A stretch of DNA of 28,550 nucleotides from DATJSN01 sp035504095 (GCA_035504095.1 DATJSN010000027.1:1-28550); one strand, 5' to 3'. Positions 6,586-15,596 are shown, numbered from the stretch's first letter. Notes: generated from the letters alone by a model not told the origin. Program-made: numbers and translations.

Positions 6586-7074
6586 ATGGATGATGCCGTT
6601 TTAAAAAGGATCAAGACCGCGGCGGTTCCGATGTCACTTGGCGCTGTGTTTATACTGGGCCTGATCGTGATCCAGGTGATACGGTCGGGGACCAAACCGC
6701 CTGATTTGGTCGCATGGCAAACCAGTTTCAGCCAGGCGTCGCAAACAGCGGCACGGGAAAACCGCCCGATTTTGATTGATTTTTACGCCTCATGGTGCCC
6801 GGCGTGCCAGTTCATGGATTCCGACGTATGGTCGGACCCCGGGATAGCCCAGCAAATCGCGGCGGATTATGTTCCACTGCTCGCCGATGTGGACAAACCG
6901 GACGGAGGAAAACTGGCCAAGCAATATCAAATACCGTCCTTGCCGACGATCCTGATCGTTTCCGCCGGTGGAAGCATATACAAAGGCGGTTTGACGATGG
7001 ACAAACTGCAAATGCAGCAATTTTTACGGCAAGGGGCCTGGGCGACCGCGCATCAGCCCGCGACGCTGCCGTGA
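6586..7074 (+). CDS. Membrane-anchored thioredoxin-like protein
   Basis: The 162-residue protein has one N-terminal membrane segment (about 13-33) followed by a thioredoxin domain. FYASWCPACQFMD carries the redox-active CPAC (Cys71, Cys74), and SLPT supplies the cis-proline (Pro120). The anchor would place the domain outside the cytoplasmic membrane, where it may reduce or isomerise disulfides, perhaps for cytochrome maturation; the substrate is unknown. The ATG at 6586 is chosen because AGGA lies about ten bases upstream. An ATG at 6577 adds three residues but sits too close to the same site. A DsbD-type partner is not visible nearby. Confidence 0.85.
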   Translation: MDDAVLKRIKTAAVPMSLGAVFILGLIVIQVIRSGTKPPDLVAWQTSFSQASQTAARENRPILIDFYASWCPACQFMDSDVWSDPGIAQQIAADYVPLLADVDKPDGGKLAKQYQIPSLPTILIVSAGGSIYKGGLTMDKLQMQQFLRQGAWATAHQPATLP

Positions 7075-7083
7075 TTAACTAAT

Positions 7084-7112
7084 TTAACAATTAACATATA
7101 ATAACTTATATT
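7084..7112 (+). promoter_or_regulatory. Possible promoter in AT-rich spacer before the MATE gene
   Basis: TTAACA (7084-7089) and TATATT (7107-7112) are 17 bases apart. The whole 60-base spacer is AT-rich and offers other combinations, so the exact choice is weak. Confidence 0.3.
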
Positions 7113-7136
7113 ATATTAAAAAGGCGGAGAAAGTTT

Positions 7137-8627
7137 TTGACCCGGACAACGGATTATCCTGAATTTGAAGAAGCGCAGGCGGGCAGCCTGGCGCCCATGC
7201 CCGCGGAACCGCCGGTGACGCTCGACCGTCATCGCCATGAAGAATGGACGCTTACGCCCCCATCGCGAAACAAGGTTCTGCGCCTGGCGGCGCCGGCCAT
7301 TGTCGAACAGCTGCTCAACGCCGTGATCGGCCTGACCGACGTGGTGATCGCCGGGCATCTGCCCGGCAACGCCAACGTGGTTTCGGCGGCTACCGCGGCG
7401 GTGGGAATGATGACCTACCTGCAATGGTTTGTGGCGCTGATCAGCGGCGCCGTGGGCGGCGGCGCCACGGCGATTGTGGCCCGGGCCATTGGGGCGCGGC
7501 GCCCCCGCATGGCCAATCGCACCGCGGGCACGGCGGTGACGGCGTCGCTGGCGGCGGGCATAGCCTCTTCGGCGATCATGTTTGTCTTTGCGCCGCAGGT
7601 GATCGCCATGTGCCGGCTTTCGGATTTGTCCGCGACATTTGCCACGCAATTCCTGCACATCATGGTGATTACGATAAGTCTGCAGGTGGCGGGGCAGATC
7701 GGCATGGCGTGCGTGCGCGGCGCCGGCGACACGATTCGCCCCATGCTGACCATGCTGCTGCTGACGGTCTTTAACTGCGTGACCTCCGCGACGTTCGCCT
7801 ACGGCTGGTTCGGGATGCCCGCGTGGGGCCTGGCCGGAGACGCCTTTGGAACCATGCTGGCCTACCTGGTCGGAGGAATACTGGCCGCGGCGATGCTGCT
7901 GAGCCCGGGCGGGAGGATCAGGCTTGCGTGGCGGCACATGCGGATTGTGCCGCACGTGTTGTGGCGCATCCTGAAAATCGGCATTCCCAGCGGCATGGAA
8001 CAGATGCTGTTGTGGATTGGACAAATTATTATAGTTATATTTGTTATTAATTCGCGCGACGACCTCAACGGGCACATCATGGCCGGGCACATCGCGGTGC
8101 TGCGACTCGAATCGCTTTCGTTCCTGCCGGGGCTGGGCTTCGCCATCGCCGCTTCGGCGCTGGTGGGCCAGTATCTGGGCGCGTCAAAGCCCGAGGAAGC
8201 CCGAAACGCGGCATACATCGCCAATCGCCTGGCGGTTTACACCATGACCGTCCTGGCGCTTCCCATGGTGTTTTTTCCGGGGCTGATGCTGGGGCTGATT
8301 GTCAAATCGCCGCCGGTGATTCACGTGGGCTGGTGGCCGATGGTTCTGGCGGGACTGGCGCAGCCGGGGTTTGCGGTGGCCATCGTTCTGGCCGGCGCCT
8401 TGCGCGGCGCCGGCGAAACCATTCCGCCCATGATGAGCACGGTTACGGGCATGCTGTTCGTACGGATACTGGTGGTGGTGGTTTGCCTGGCATGGATGAA
8501 ACACGCGGGAATTACAGGGGGAAACCTGCTTGCGGTGTGGATCGCTATTTTTGTCGACCTGAATTATCGCGGCGTGTACAACTATCTGGCGTTTGAACGC
8601 GGCGACTGGCAGAAACGCAAAATCTAG
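7137..8627 (+). CDS. MATE-family multidrug/cation antiporter
   Basis: This is a 496-residue integral membrane protein of the MATE type, which exports drugs or metabolites in exchange for Na+ or H+. The two pseudo-symmetric halves each carry the signature loop: CVRGAGDTIRPML near 192-204 and GALRGAGETIPPMM near 418-432. About twelve hydrophobic segments follow a polar N-terminal extension of roughly 40 residues. The start is a TTG with GGAG eight bases upstream; the next in-frame ATG (7197) has no ribosome site. The substrate cannot be told from sequence. The gene converges with the prepilin peptidase gene, with only 26 bases between. Confidence 0.92.
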   Translation: MTRTTDYPEFEEAQAGSLAPMPAEPPVTLDRHRHEEWTLTPPSRNKVLRLAAPAIVEQLLNAVIGLTDVVIAGHLPGNANVVSAATAAVGMMTYLQWFVALISGAVGGGATAIVARAIGARRPRMANRTAGTAVTASLAAGIASSAIMFVFAPQVIAMCRLSDLSATFATQFLHIMVITISLQVAGQIGMACVRGAGDTIRPMLTMLLLTVFNCVTSATFAYGWFGMPAWGLAGDAFGTMLAYLVGGILAAAMLLSPGGRIRLAWRHMRIVPHVLWRILKIGIPSGMEQMLLWIGQIIIVIFVINSRDDLNGHIMAGHIAVLRLESLSFLPGLGFAIAASALVGQYLGASKPEEARNAAYIANRLAVYTMTVLALPMVFFPGLMLGLIVKSPPVIHVGWWPMVLAGLAQPGFAVAIVLAGALRGAGETIPPMMSTVTGMLFVRILVVVVCLAWMKHAGITGGNLLAVWIAIFVDLNYRGVYNYLAFERGDWQKRKI

Positions 8628-8653
8628 GCGGCGCTGAATTCCCTTAGAGCCTC

Positions 8654-9994
8654 TTAAAAGGGATGGGCGAAGATTCGCTGCGCATACCAGTTCACAATAG
8701 GCGTTCCAACAAGCAGCGCCAATATTCCAGCCACGCTCAGCCATGGACCATAAGGCAGAACATTCGGCCGGCCGAGAATGATAATAACGATCGCCCAAAG
8801 CAGCGCCAGGATCGGCGCCAGAAAAAAGATGATGCCGACGAGCGGCACGCCGACGACGGCGCCGATGCCCGCCAGCAAAAATACGTCGCCCAGCCCCATG
8901 GCCACGCGACCCAGCATCAGCGTGCCGGCGATGCGGACGGCCCAGATCAACCAACCGCCGCAGAGCATTCCAAACAATACGCCCAGCAATCGTTCCACCA
9001 CGGGCAGTGCGGGAATCTGCAGCGGAAGAAATAGTCCGGCAAACGCAAAGAAAAACGGGAATAACAGGAACAAGACTTCCTTGAGTATCTCCCTTCGCGC
9101 CGAAGTGATGCGCGTTTCCTCCAATACCTGTTCGGCCAGATCTGAAGCGGTTCCGCGCGGCAAAACACCGATCAGAAAAATAAGCACTCCGCCGGCGAGC
9201 ATGGCCAACGCCGCGATTTTAAGTCCATAGGCAAACCAGGCGGCCAGTATCAACAACAAAACGATGGCGCTGGCAACCAGCATCCATCCGGGATGCGCGG
9301 GCGAGGGCGGCGGAGTGAGCGGACGCGACGGCGCGGCGACCGGATACGGAGGCAGCGGAAAACTTCGCGGCAGAATTTTCAGATATAAAAGTGCATTGGA
9401 GACAAGCAGTCCAATGGTCGCGCCCAATGCAATTTTCGCGGTCGGCATATCAACGGATAATGTTGGGAGCATGGGACCAAATCCGGCAACGCACGCCGCG
9501 AGTGCAACAGCAAGGAGCAGGCCGGGGAGAATCAATGGTATTTCAAACCAGTCGATGTCGATGGCGGAAGCGGCCAGAAGGGCGAAAACATAAAACAAAT
9601 GCAGGAGCAACGTCAGATCGCCATGAAATGGAAATTGAAAACCTTCACCGCCCCACCCACCGAAAAAATATGCCAGGTACAACGCCAGGAACAACAGACC
9701 AACGGATAATTCGACCAACGGATAGCGCACAGAGACAGGCGTGCGGCAGATGTCGCAGCGACCGCCGAGAAAAAGCCAGGAAATCACGGGAATATTGCAA
9801 TACCAGCGAATCGAACTGTGACAAACGGGACAATGAGAGGAAGGCCAGGAAAGCGTCAATGTCGCGGTTTGCGAGGCAAAATGTGTTGGCGTGCCGTAAT
9901 GAGGCAACCGCCAGATTACCACATTGAGAAAACTGCCGAGGCAACAACCTGCTAAAAAGAGAAACAGGCCAATCAACCAGGGTTGTAAATCCAT
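8654..9994 (-). CDS. Prepilin peptidase (A24 family), enlarged form
   Basis: This aspartic protease removes the leader of type IV prepilins and pseudopilins and may N-methylate them. The N-terminus has the expected membrane segment GCCLGSFLNVVIWRLP and the zinc-binding cysteine pairs CPVC (55/58) and CDIC (80/83). The catalytic aspartates are in AIDIDWFEIP (Asp146/148) and the GxGD motif MGLGDVFLLAG (Asp370). At 446 residues it is much longer than the usual 230-290: about 150 residues with extra membrane segments and a charged stretch (about 280-305) lie between the two catalytic aspartates. The pseudopilin at 18889 is a likely substrate. Confidence 0.92.
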   Translation of the reverse strand: MDLQPWLIGLFLFLAGCCLGSFLNVVIWRLPHYGTPTHFASQTATLTLSWPSSHCPVCHSSIRWYCNIPVISWLFLGGRCDICRTPVSVRYPLVELSVGLLFLALYLAYFFGGWGGEGFQFPFHGDLTLLLHLFYVFALLAASAIDIDWFEIPLILPGLLLAVALAACVAGFGPMLPTLSVDMPTAKIALGATIGLLVSNALLYLKILPRSFPLPPYPVAAPSRPLTPPPSPAHPGWMLVASAIVLLLILAAWFAYGLKIAALAMLAGGVLIFLIGVLPRGTASDLAEQVLEETRITSARREILKEVLFLLFPFFFAFAGLFLPLQIPALPVVERLLGVLFGMLCGGWLIWAVRIAGTLMLGRVAMGLGDVFLLAGIGAVVGVPLVGIIFFLAPILALLWAIVIIILGRPNVLPYGPWLSVAGILALLVGTPIVNWYAQRIFAHPF

Positions 9995-10349
9995 GCGGAC
10001 ATTATGCTGTCTGTAGTTGAGATGAGCCAGCCCGAAGGGAAATTTATAATGAAAACTGGTGAGGAAAATTTCCGGAGTAAGCCGGCGTGAGCGGCTCGCA
10101 TGAGGACAACAATCAATATTAATTTAAAAGATGACTCTATGCAGACTCTGCCAACAAGGCAGGATTTGGGGGGCTTTGGCAGGGTTAGCACCCCGGGAAT
10201 CGTCTATAAAACCCGGGGGCAGAGCAATGCTAACTATTTGAAATACAATGGGTTACGTTATATGAGGATTATGGCGATTCTATCCGGTATGGTCTTTGCT
10301 GTTTAAGCGCCGTGGATTTTTGTTGGCTTTTTACGGTTTACCATGAACG
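9995..10349. other. Non-coding intergenic region with inverted repeats
   Basis: This region separates the divergent prepilin peptidase and receiver-like genes. It contains GGAAATTT (10038-10045) facing AAATTTCC (10066-10073), then the structured stretch listed separately at 10148-10234. A 68-codon frame at 10100-10306 crosses the hairpins and shows no family resemblance, so I do not call it a gene. No clear consensus promoter was found. Confidence 0.5.
10148..10234 (+). other. Two adjacent hairpins, candidate structured leader or operator
   Basis: CTGCCAA (10148-10154) pairs with TTGGCAG (10176-10182). Directly after, GTTAGCA (10184-10190) pairs with TGCTAAC (10228-10234), with an inner CCCCGGG/CCCGGGG stem around a loop containing TATAAA. 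The arrangement could be a folded RNA leader or an operator around a -10 box. It is not a CIRCE element. Confidence 0.5.
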
Positions 10350-10943
10350 ATGGAAAGCACCTCTCGGCTCAATTTGTTACTAACTCAACCGAATGTGCGG
10401 TTGAGCAACTGGGGACCACCCGATTGGCCGGGGGTGGTTGCGCAGTTGCTTTCGCCGATGCAGGTGCGCACCTTCGTGGCGCACAATGGTACGGAAGCGA
10501 TCTCATTAGTTGAGCGCTATGCCATGCATGTGGCGGTGCTCGACGCGCGATTATCGGATGATGAAAACTCCGGAATGGATTCCATGACCGTGCTAAGGCT
10601 TATTCACTGCCTGCAACACGGAACACAGGATGGAAGAGTTGTGGATCGGCTGGAACCGGAACAATTCCAGGCGCCGCGAACCGGTGAACTGGAAAATGAT
10701 CCGGCCGGCGGCAGGCGGATTCCGGTAACCGGACCGGAGAAATCACGAGATGGATGGAATCCATCGCGAAAGAATCCTCCGCTGGTGATCCTGCTGGCCG
10801 CACAACGGTCAGACCGTTTGATGCGCGAGGCGCTGCGTCAAAATGTGTTTTCCGTTTTGCCGGCGCCGGTTGATTTGAATGAATTGCTGGATGTGATGGC
10901 GCGAGCGCTGCAACGGTTTTATGGCAATCACTGGCCGCAATAA
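10350..10943 (+). CDS. Degenerate response-regulator receiver protein
   Basis: This 197-residue protein resembles a stand-alone receiver domain. The segment HVAVLDARLSDD carries a plausible phosphoacceptor aspartate (Asp65). VILLAAQRSD (about 146-155) replaces the usual Thr/Ser by alanine, and SVLPAPVDLNELL (168-180) replaces the conserved lysine of 'KP' by alanine. About 50 polar residues (92-142) are inserted between the third and fourth strands. The start region LNLLLTQPN also lacks the acidic pair. It probably no longer signals by phosphorylation and may bind a partner. No Shine-Dalgarno is evident before the ATG. It lies 91 bases upstream of groES on the same strand, which hints at co-expression. 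Confidence 0.65.
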   Translation: MESTSRLNLLLTQPNVRLSNWGPPDWPGVVAQLLSPMQVRTFVAHNGTEAISLVERYAMHVAVLDARLSDDENSGMDSMTVLRLIHCLQHGTQDGRVVDRLEPEQFQAPRTGELENDPAGGRRIPVTGPEKSRDGWNPSRKNPPLVILLAAQRSDRLMREALRQNVFSVLPAPVDLNELLDVMARALQRFYGNHWPQ

Positions 10944-11034
10944 GAAGTTCGGCGCGATACTCGAATGCGGTGGACAAAAATTTGGGAAACTGGAAATTTT
11001 TGAACGTGTTATTTAATTGAAAGGAGATTTCTCT

Positions 11035-11328
11035 ATGGCAGTCAATGTTCGTCCCCTGGGGGACAAAATTCTTCTCAAGCGCGTCGAAGCGGAAGGCGTA
11101 ACCAAGAGCGGCATCGTGCTGCCGGAAACCGCCAAGGAAAAACCCAAACGCGGCAAGGTGCTGGCGACCGGTGACGGCAAGTTGCTGGAGAACGGCGATC
11201 GCGCCAAGTTCCAGGTGAAGAAAGGCGATGAAGTGATTTTCGCCAGTTACGCCGGAACGGAGATCAAGGTAGATGGGGAAGAATTACTCATTTTGAGCGA
11301 GGATGAAGTTTTAGCGGTGATTAATTAA
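11035..11328 (+). CDS. groES: Co-chaperonin GroES
   Basis: GroES caps the GroEL chamber during ATP-driven folding. The 97-residue product has the normal length and features: NVRPLGDKILLKRVEAE at the start, the mobile loop with GVTKSGIVLPETAKEKP, and a C-terminal GEELLILSEDEVLAVI. AAGGAG lies eight bases before the ATG, which rules out the six-codon upstream extension. groEL follows after 58 bases. There is no CIRCE (HrcA) operator upstream. Confidence 0.97.
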   Translation: MAVNVRPLGDKILLKRVEAEGVTKSGIVLPETAKEKPKRGKVLATGDGKLLENGDRAKFQVKKGDEVIFASYAGTEIKVDGEELLILSEDEVLAVIN

Positions 11329-11386
11329 CGCCGTTGTGCATCAGCATTTAGGTTTGAATCAAAATTATTTATTTGGAGCATAAAAC

Positions 11387-13009
11387 ATGGCAGCAAAAAT
11401 GATTGAATTTGATACCGCAGCGCGCGAATCGATTCGCCGCGGCGTACAGACCCTGGCCCAGGCAGTGAAGGTAACCCTGGGCCCTTCGGGCCGGAACGTA
11501 GTGATTGAAAAATCATTCGGCAGTCCGACGGTGACCAAGGACGGGGTAACAGTCGCCAAGGAAATTGAACTGGAAGATCCGTTTGAAAACCTGGGCGCTC
11601 AACTGGTGAAGGAAGTAGCCAGCAAAACCAGTTCCGTGGCGGGCGACGGCACCACCACCGCGACGGTTTACGCTGAGGCTATTTACGATGAAGGCCTGCG
11701 GAACGTAACCGCCGGCGCCAATCCGACGCAATTGAAGCGCGGCATCGACGCCGCAGTGGACGCGGTGCTGAGTTATCTCAAGAGCATCTCGATGAAAGTG
11801 GAAAATTCCAAGCAGATTGCCCAGGTGGGAACCAGTTCGGCCAACCAGGACGCGCAAATCGGCCAGATGATCGCCGACGCGATGGACAAAGTGGGCAAGG
11901 ACGGCGTGATTACCGTTGAAGAAGGCAAGAGCCTGGATACCACAGTGGAACTGGTTGAAGGCCTGCAATTCGACAAGGGATATATCAGCCCGCACTTCGC
12001 CGATCCACAGACCATGGAAGCGGTTTTTGAAGATGCATATATATTGATCCATGAAAAGAAGGTCAGCTCGATCAAGGATTTGCTGCCGATTCTGGGCAAG
12101 GTCGCCGAATCAGGCAAGTCGCTGCTCATTATTGCAGAAGACGTGGAAGGCGAAGCCCTGGCCACACTGGTGGTCAACAAACTTCGCGGAACACTGAAGG
12201 TGGTCGCAGTGAAGGCCCCGGGCTTCGGCGATCGTCGCAAGTCCATGCTGGAAGACATCGCGATTGTCACCGGCGGCAAAGCGATTTTTGAAGAGCTGGG
12301 CATTTCTCTGGAAACGCTGGAACTTAAGGATCTGGGCAAGGCCAAGAAAGTTCGCGTGGAGAAGGAAGCCACCACGATCATTGAAGGCGCCGGTAAAAGC
12401 GACGCCATCAAAGGCCGCATCGAACAGATTAAGAATGAAATCGACCGCACCACGAGCGAATACGACAAGGAAAAGCTTCAGGAACGCCTGGCCAAGCTGG
12501 CCGGCGGCGTGGCGCTGATTAAAGTTGGCGCTCCGACGGAAGCGGCCATGAAGGAAAAGAAGGCTCGCGTGGAAGACGCTTTGCATGCCTGCCGCGCCGC
12601 GGTTGAGGAAGGCATTCTTCCCGGCGGCGGCGTAAGCGTGCTGCGGGCTTTGCCGGCAATAGATAAGCTCAAGCTGGAAGGCGACGAGAAAATCGGCGCG
12701 GACATCGTCAAACGAGCGCTCTATGCGCCGATCCGACAGATCGCGGAAAACGCCGGCGTGGATGGAAGCATCGTGGCCCAGAAAGTTCTGGACAATAAAG
12801 ATCAGAACTTCGGCTTCAATGCGCTCACGCACGAGTACGGCGATTTAATCAAGATGGGTGTGATCGTGCCCACCAAGGTTGAACGCACGGCGCTGACCAA
12901 TGCGGCATCGATCGCCAGCCTGCTGCTGACGACGGACGCGATCATCAGCGAAATTCCGAAGAAAGAGGAAAAGAAGGCCGGCGGACACGACCATTCGGAT
13001 GATTATTGA
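11387..13009 (+). CDS. groEL: Chaperonin GroEL
   Basis: The 540-residue product is a full-length group I chaperonin. ATP-site motifs are LGPSGRNVV (31-39) and VAGDGTTTA (84-92); the C-terminal equatorial part has LPGGGVSVLRA and ALTNAASIASLLLTTDAII. The familiar GGM tail is replaced by a charged, His-containing ending, AGGHDHSDDY, as seen in some extra GroEL copies of bacteria with several chaperonins. GGAG lies about ten bases before the ATG. It forms an operon with groES and ends at a strong terminator. Confidence 0.97.
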   Translation: MAAKMIEFDTAARESIRRGVQTLAQAVKVTLGPSGRNVVIEKSFGSPTVTKDGVTVAKEIELEDPFENLGAQLVKEVASKTSSVAGDGTTTATVYAEAIYDEGLRNVTAGANPTQLKRGIDAAVDAVLSYLKSISMKVENSKQIAQVGTSSANQDAQIGQMIADAMDKVGKDGVITVEEGKSLDTTVELVEGLQFDKGYISPHFADPQTMEAVFEDAYILIHEKKVSSIKDLLPILGKVAESGKSLLIIAEDVEGEALATLVVNKLRGTLKVVAVKAPGFGDRRKSMLEDIAIVTGGKAIFEELGISLETLELKDLGKAKKVRVEKEATTIIEGAGKSDAIKGRIEQIKNEIDRTTSEYDKEKLQERLAKLAGGVALIKVGAPTEAAMKEKKARVEDALHACRAAVEEGILPGGGVSVLRALPAIDKLKLEGDEKIGADIVKRALYAPIRQIAENAGVDGSIVAQKVLDNKDQNFGFNALTHEYGDLIKMGVIVPTKVERTALTNAASIASLLLTTDAIISEIPKKEEKKAGGHDHSDDY

Positions 13010-13046
13010 TTCTTCTTAAGACCGCAAGCTGAATTGAAAAAACTTT

Positions 13047-13082
13047 AAGCCCGCAGGTAATTAAACCTTGCGGGCTTTTTGT
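13047..13082 (+). terminator. Rho-independent terminator of groESL
   Basis: AGCCCGCAGG and CCTTGCGGGCT form a ten-pair stem with one bulged base and an AT-rich eight-base loop (TAATTAAA), followed by TTTTTGT. It lies about 38 bases after the groEL stop. Confidence 0.9.
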
Positions 13083-13111
13083 GTATAAAAATTACGGATG
13101 ACCCATAGATT

Positions 13112-14089
13112 TTATAGATCCATGGTCCCCAAAAATTTCCCAATTAGAATTCCCGCCAACAACACCAACACGCCGCCAACCACAACCTGAAATGTCGCCC
13201 GAAGAAACGGCGTATCCATGAATTTGCGACGAATGAAACTGATGGCAAATAATTCCACACACACCACACATGCCGCGATGATGGTAGCGATTTTGAAATT
13301 CGGGATCAAATATGGCAGCGTGTGACCCAGACCACCAGCGGCGGTCATAAGCCCGCATACTCCGCCGCGAATCAGAGGATGACCGCGACCGGTTAAAGCG
13401 CCATCATCAGAAAGCGCCTCGGCAAATCCCATGGAAATGCCGGCCCCAACTGCAGCAGCCAGACCCACCGCAAAAGCGGCATAAGTGTTATGCGTGGCGA
13501 AAGCAGCAGCGAAAAGTGGTGCGAGCGTGGAAACGGAGCCGTCCATCAACCCAGCCAGGCCAGGTTGAACGACCTGCAGGAGGAATAACTTGCGCCGCGC
13601 GGCATCTTCCTGCCCCCGAGCTTCGGTAGTCAGATGTTGTTCCGTAAGTGCTCCGGCAGTTGAAGCATGGCCCTCCTCCGCCTGGGCCAAGTCGGTCAGT
13701 AATTTTCGGATGGATTCGTTCTTTGTGCGCGCGGCGGCCTGGCGGTAAAAACGCGTCGTTTCCAGTTCCATAACCTGGGCTTGCTCGCGCATGGCTTTAA
13801 GGCCCATTTTCAAAACCAACCAGACCGGCCGGCGTTTGATGAATCCTCGGACGTCATCGCGTTTGATGATCGGCATTTTTTCGCCGAATTGCTGGCGGTA
13901 TAAGTCGGCAAGCGCGTTGTGATGATGCAATTCCTCAGCCTGCATGCCGCGAAAAACGGCGGCTGAGGCGGGATAATTTTGGGCCAGCGCATCGGCGAAG
14001 GCACCGTAAATCCTGCTGTCTTCTTCTTCCTGACCTGTTGCCAGAGAGAGAATTTCCTGTTCGGTAAGATCTTTGAATCGTTTGGACAC
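13112..14089 (-). CDS. mbfA: MbfA-like ferritin/VIT fusion iron exporter
   Basis: The product joins an N-terminal rubrerythrin/ferritin-like four-helix domain (about 1-165) to a C-terminal VIT1-type transporter domain (about 170-325). This is the architecture of MbfA, which exports iron and protects against peroxide. Metal-ligand motifs are EEEDSRIY, AEELHHHN and QAEEGHAS. The membrane part has GLMDGSVSTLAPLFAAAF and AVGAGISMGFAEALSDDG, typical of VIT transporters. The frame opens with TTG-GTG; I prefer the GTG at 14089 because AAGGAG sits six bases before it. A perfect TATAAT on the minus strand (14127-14122) may be the -10 box, but no -35 was found and no Irr box was recognised. Confidence 0.88.
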   Translation of the reverse strand: MSKRFKDLTEQEILSLATGQEEEDSRIYGAFADALAQNYPASAAVFRGMQAEELHHHNALADLYRQQFGEKMPIIKRDDVRGFIKRRPVWLVLKMGLKAMREQAQVMELETTRFYRQAAARTKNESIRKLLTDLAQAEEGHASTAGALTEQHLTTEARGQEDAARRKLFLLQVVQPGLAGLMDGSVSTLAPLFAAAFATHNTYAAFAVGLAAAVGAGISMGFAEALSDDGALTGRGHPLIRGGVCGLMTAAGGLGHTLPYLIPNFKIATIIAACVVCVELFAISFIRRKFMDTPFLRATFQVVVGGVLVLLAGILIGKFLGTMDL

Positions 14090-14224
14090 CAATTTCTCCT
14101 TGCCTTGCAGCCCTGGAGCACATTATACGCCCTTTGCCGCAACCGCCACGAACACTCGCAAAGAACCGGCACCGCACGTACAATTCGCCCCCTGAAATGA
14201 CTCAGATGAGGTGAGGTTTTTTTG

Positions 14225-15559
14225 ATGGCTATAATTGAACCGTTCGCCGCGATTCGTTATCCACAAAGCGAACAGACCGACTTGGTTTCACCGCCGTACG
14301 ACGTGTTGACCGCCAAGGACAAAACACGCTACCTGGAAATAAATCCACACAACATCGTGGCAATCGATTTGCCGCATGTACCGCCGAAAAACGCCGGGCC
14401 GCAGGAAGTTTATCATGAGGCCGGCAAAACGTTTCAGCATTGGATCACCAGCGGTGTTTTGCAGCGCGACGGCGCTGAAGCGCTATATCCCTACCAACAG
14501 ATTTACACCCATGACGGCGTGAACTATCGACGCCGCGGGTTGTTTTGCCGCGTCCGGCTGGAAGAATTCGGACCTACAGGAATGATTCATCCGCACGAGC
14601 AGACTTTCAGCGGCCCCAAGGAAGACCGGCTGCTGTTGATGCGCGCCACGAATGCCAATCTGTCGCCGGTGTTCGGGCTTTATGATGATCCGACCAACGC
14701 CGTGACTGACAAACTTTTCAGCGCCGTCGGAAACACAAAAGCGCTGGCGAGTGCGGAATTGCCTTCCATGGATGGTAAGTCACAAGTCATTTCTGAATTA
14801 TGGTCTTTGAATGATCAACAGGTAATATCAGCCGTCGAGGAGTTACTGGCTTCGAAGCATTTATACATTGCGGACGGCCACCATCGTTACAGCACGTGCC
14901 TGAATTACCGCGCTGAAATCATCCGCGGCAGCGGTGCGATTCCTAACGACCATCCAGCCAATTTTGCCCTGTTCGTTCTGATCGCGATGCAGGATACGGG
15001 GCTTATTGTGCTGCCGACGCATCGGGTAACGGCCAACCTTCGGAACTTTTCGTGCGAGGCGTTTTTGAAAGCCGGCGGAAGCAAACTTAAAAAACTTTCC
15101 GAGCCATTGCCGGGTTCGCAATTGCCGGAACTGGAGAAAAAACTTTCCACGTTCGGACCGCATGCCATGGGAATTTACGATCCCGCCAAGGACCAAGTGG
15201 TGGTGATAGCGCCGGCGTCATCTGATCCGCTGGCAGAGCCGGGTAGTGACAAGACGGTCGCCGGGAAATCATCCGCCTGGCGAGAGCTTGATGTGGCGAT
15301 TTTGCAACATTTTATCTTTGACCAGATTGTCGCGCCGCATTTTGCAACAGATCAGAACATGCAATGGGCCTTCCCGCATGAAGCACACGAAGTGCTGGAG
15401 TTGTGCCGCGGCGGGCATTACCAAGCGGGTTTTTTACTCCAACCTACGCCGCTGGAAGCGGTGCGACAGTTGTGCAACGCCAATGAACTGATGCCGCAGA
15501 AGAGCACCTTTTTTTATCCCAAGCTGGCCACGGGAATGGTGATCAACCCGTTGTGGTAA
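14225..15559 (+). CDS. DUF1015 family protein
   Basis: The 444-residue product matches the DUF1015 pattern: AIIEPFAAIRYPQ and SPPYDVL near the start, HPHEQTFSGPKEDRLLLMRA at about 121-141, and the histidine-rich ADGHHRYSTCLNYR at about 217-230. The family is widespread and soluble. Its role is not established, so no function is assigned, although the invariant His/Arg/Asp clusters suggest an enzyme. The ATG at 14225 follows AGGTGAGG at a suitable distance; an in-frame TTG just before it is unlikely to be used. It is divergent from mbfA across 135 bases. Confidence 0.85.
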   Translation: MAIIEPFAAIRYPQSEQTDLVSPPYDVLTAKDKTRYLEINPHNIVAIDLPHVPPKNAGPQEVYHEAGKTFQHWITSGVLQRDGAEALYPYQQIYTHDGVNYRRRGLFCRVRLEEFGPTGMIHPHEQTFSGPKEDRLLLMRATNANLSPVFGLYDDPTNAVTDKLFSAVGNTKALASAELPSMDGKSQVISELWSLNDQQVISAVEELLASKHLYIADGHHRYSTCLNYRAEIIRGSGAIPNDHPANFALFVLIAMQDTGLIVLPTHRVTANLRNFSCEAFLKAGGSKLKKLSEPLPGSQLPELEKKLSTFGPHAMGIYDPAKDQVVVIAPASSDPLAEPGSDKTVAGKSSAWRELDVAILQHFIFDQIVAPHFATDQNMQWAFPHEAHEVLELCRGGHYQAGFLLQPTPLEAVRQLCNANELMPQKSTFFYPKLATGMVINPLW

Positions 15560-15596
15560 AACACATAGAACCCTTGCAATCATGAGGACTATGTAA

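Noticed and set aside
7116..8090. 324-codon frame antisense to the MATE gene
   Set aside because: It is a shadow of a GC-rich coding region: His/Arg/Gly-rich with no motifs, while the plus-strand frame has clear family signatures.
8628..8653. Terminator between the convergent MATE and prepilin peptidase genes
   Set aside because: The only pairing nearby (CCCTT with AAGGG) is short, extends into the peptidase gene, and lacks a T run.
10184..10234. Possible CIRCE operator before the groESL region
   Set aside because: The arms GTTAGCA/TGCTAAC share a few bases with CIRCE, but the spacing (37 bases instead of nine) and the rest of the arms do not match.
10100..10306. 68-codon frame upstream of the receiver-like gene
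   Set aside because: It crosses two hairpins, has no ribosome site or family resemblance, and its composition looks non-coding.
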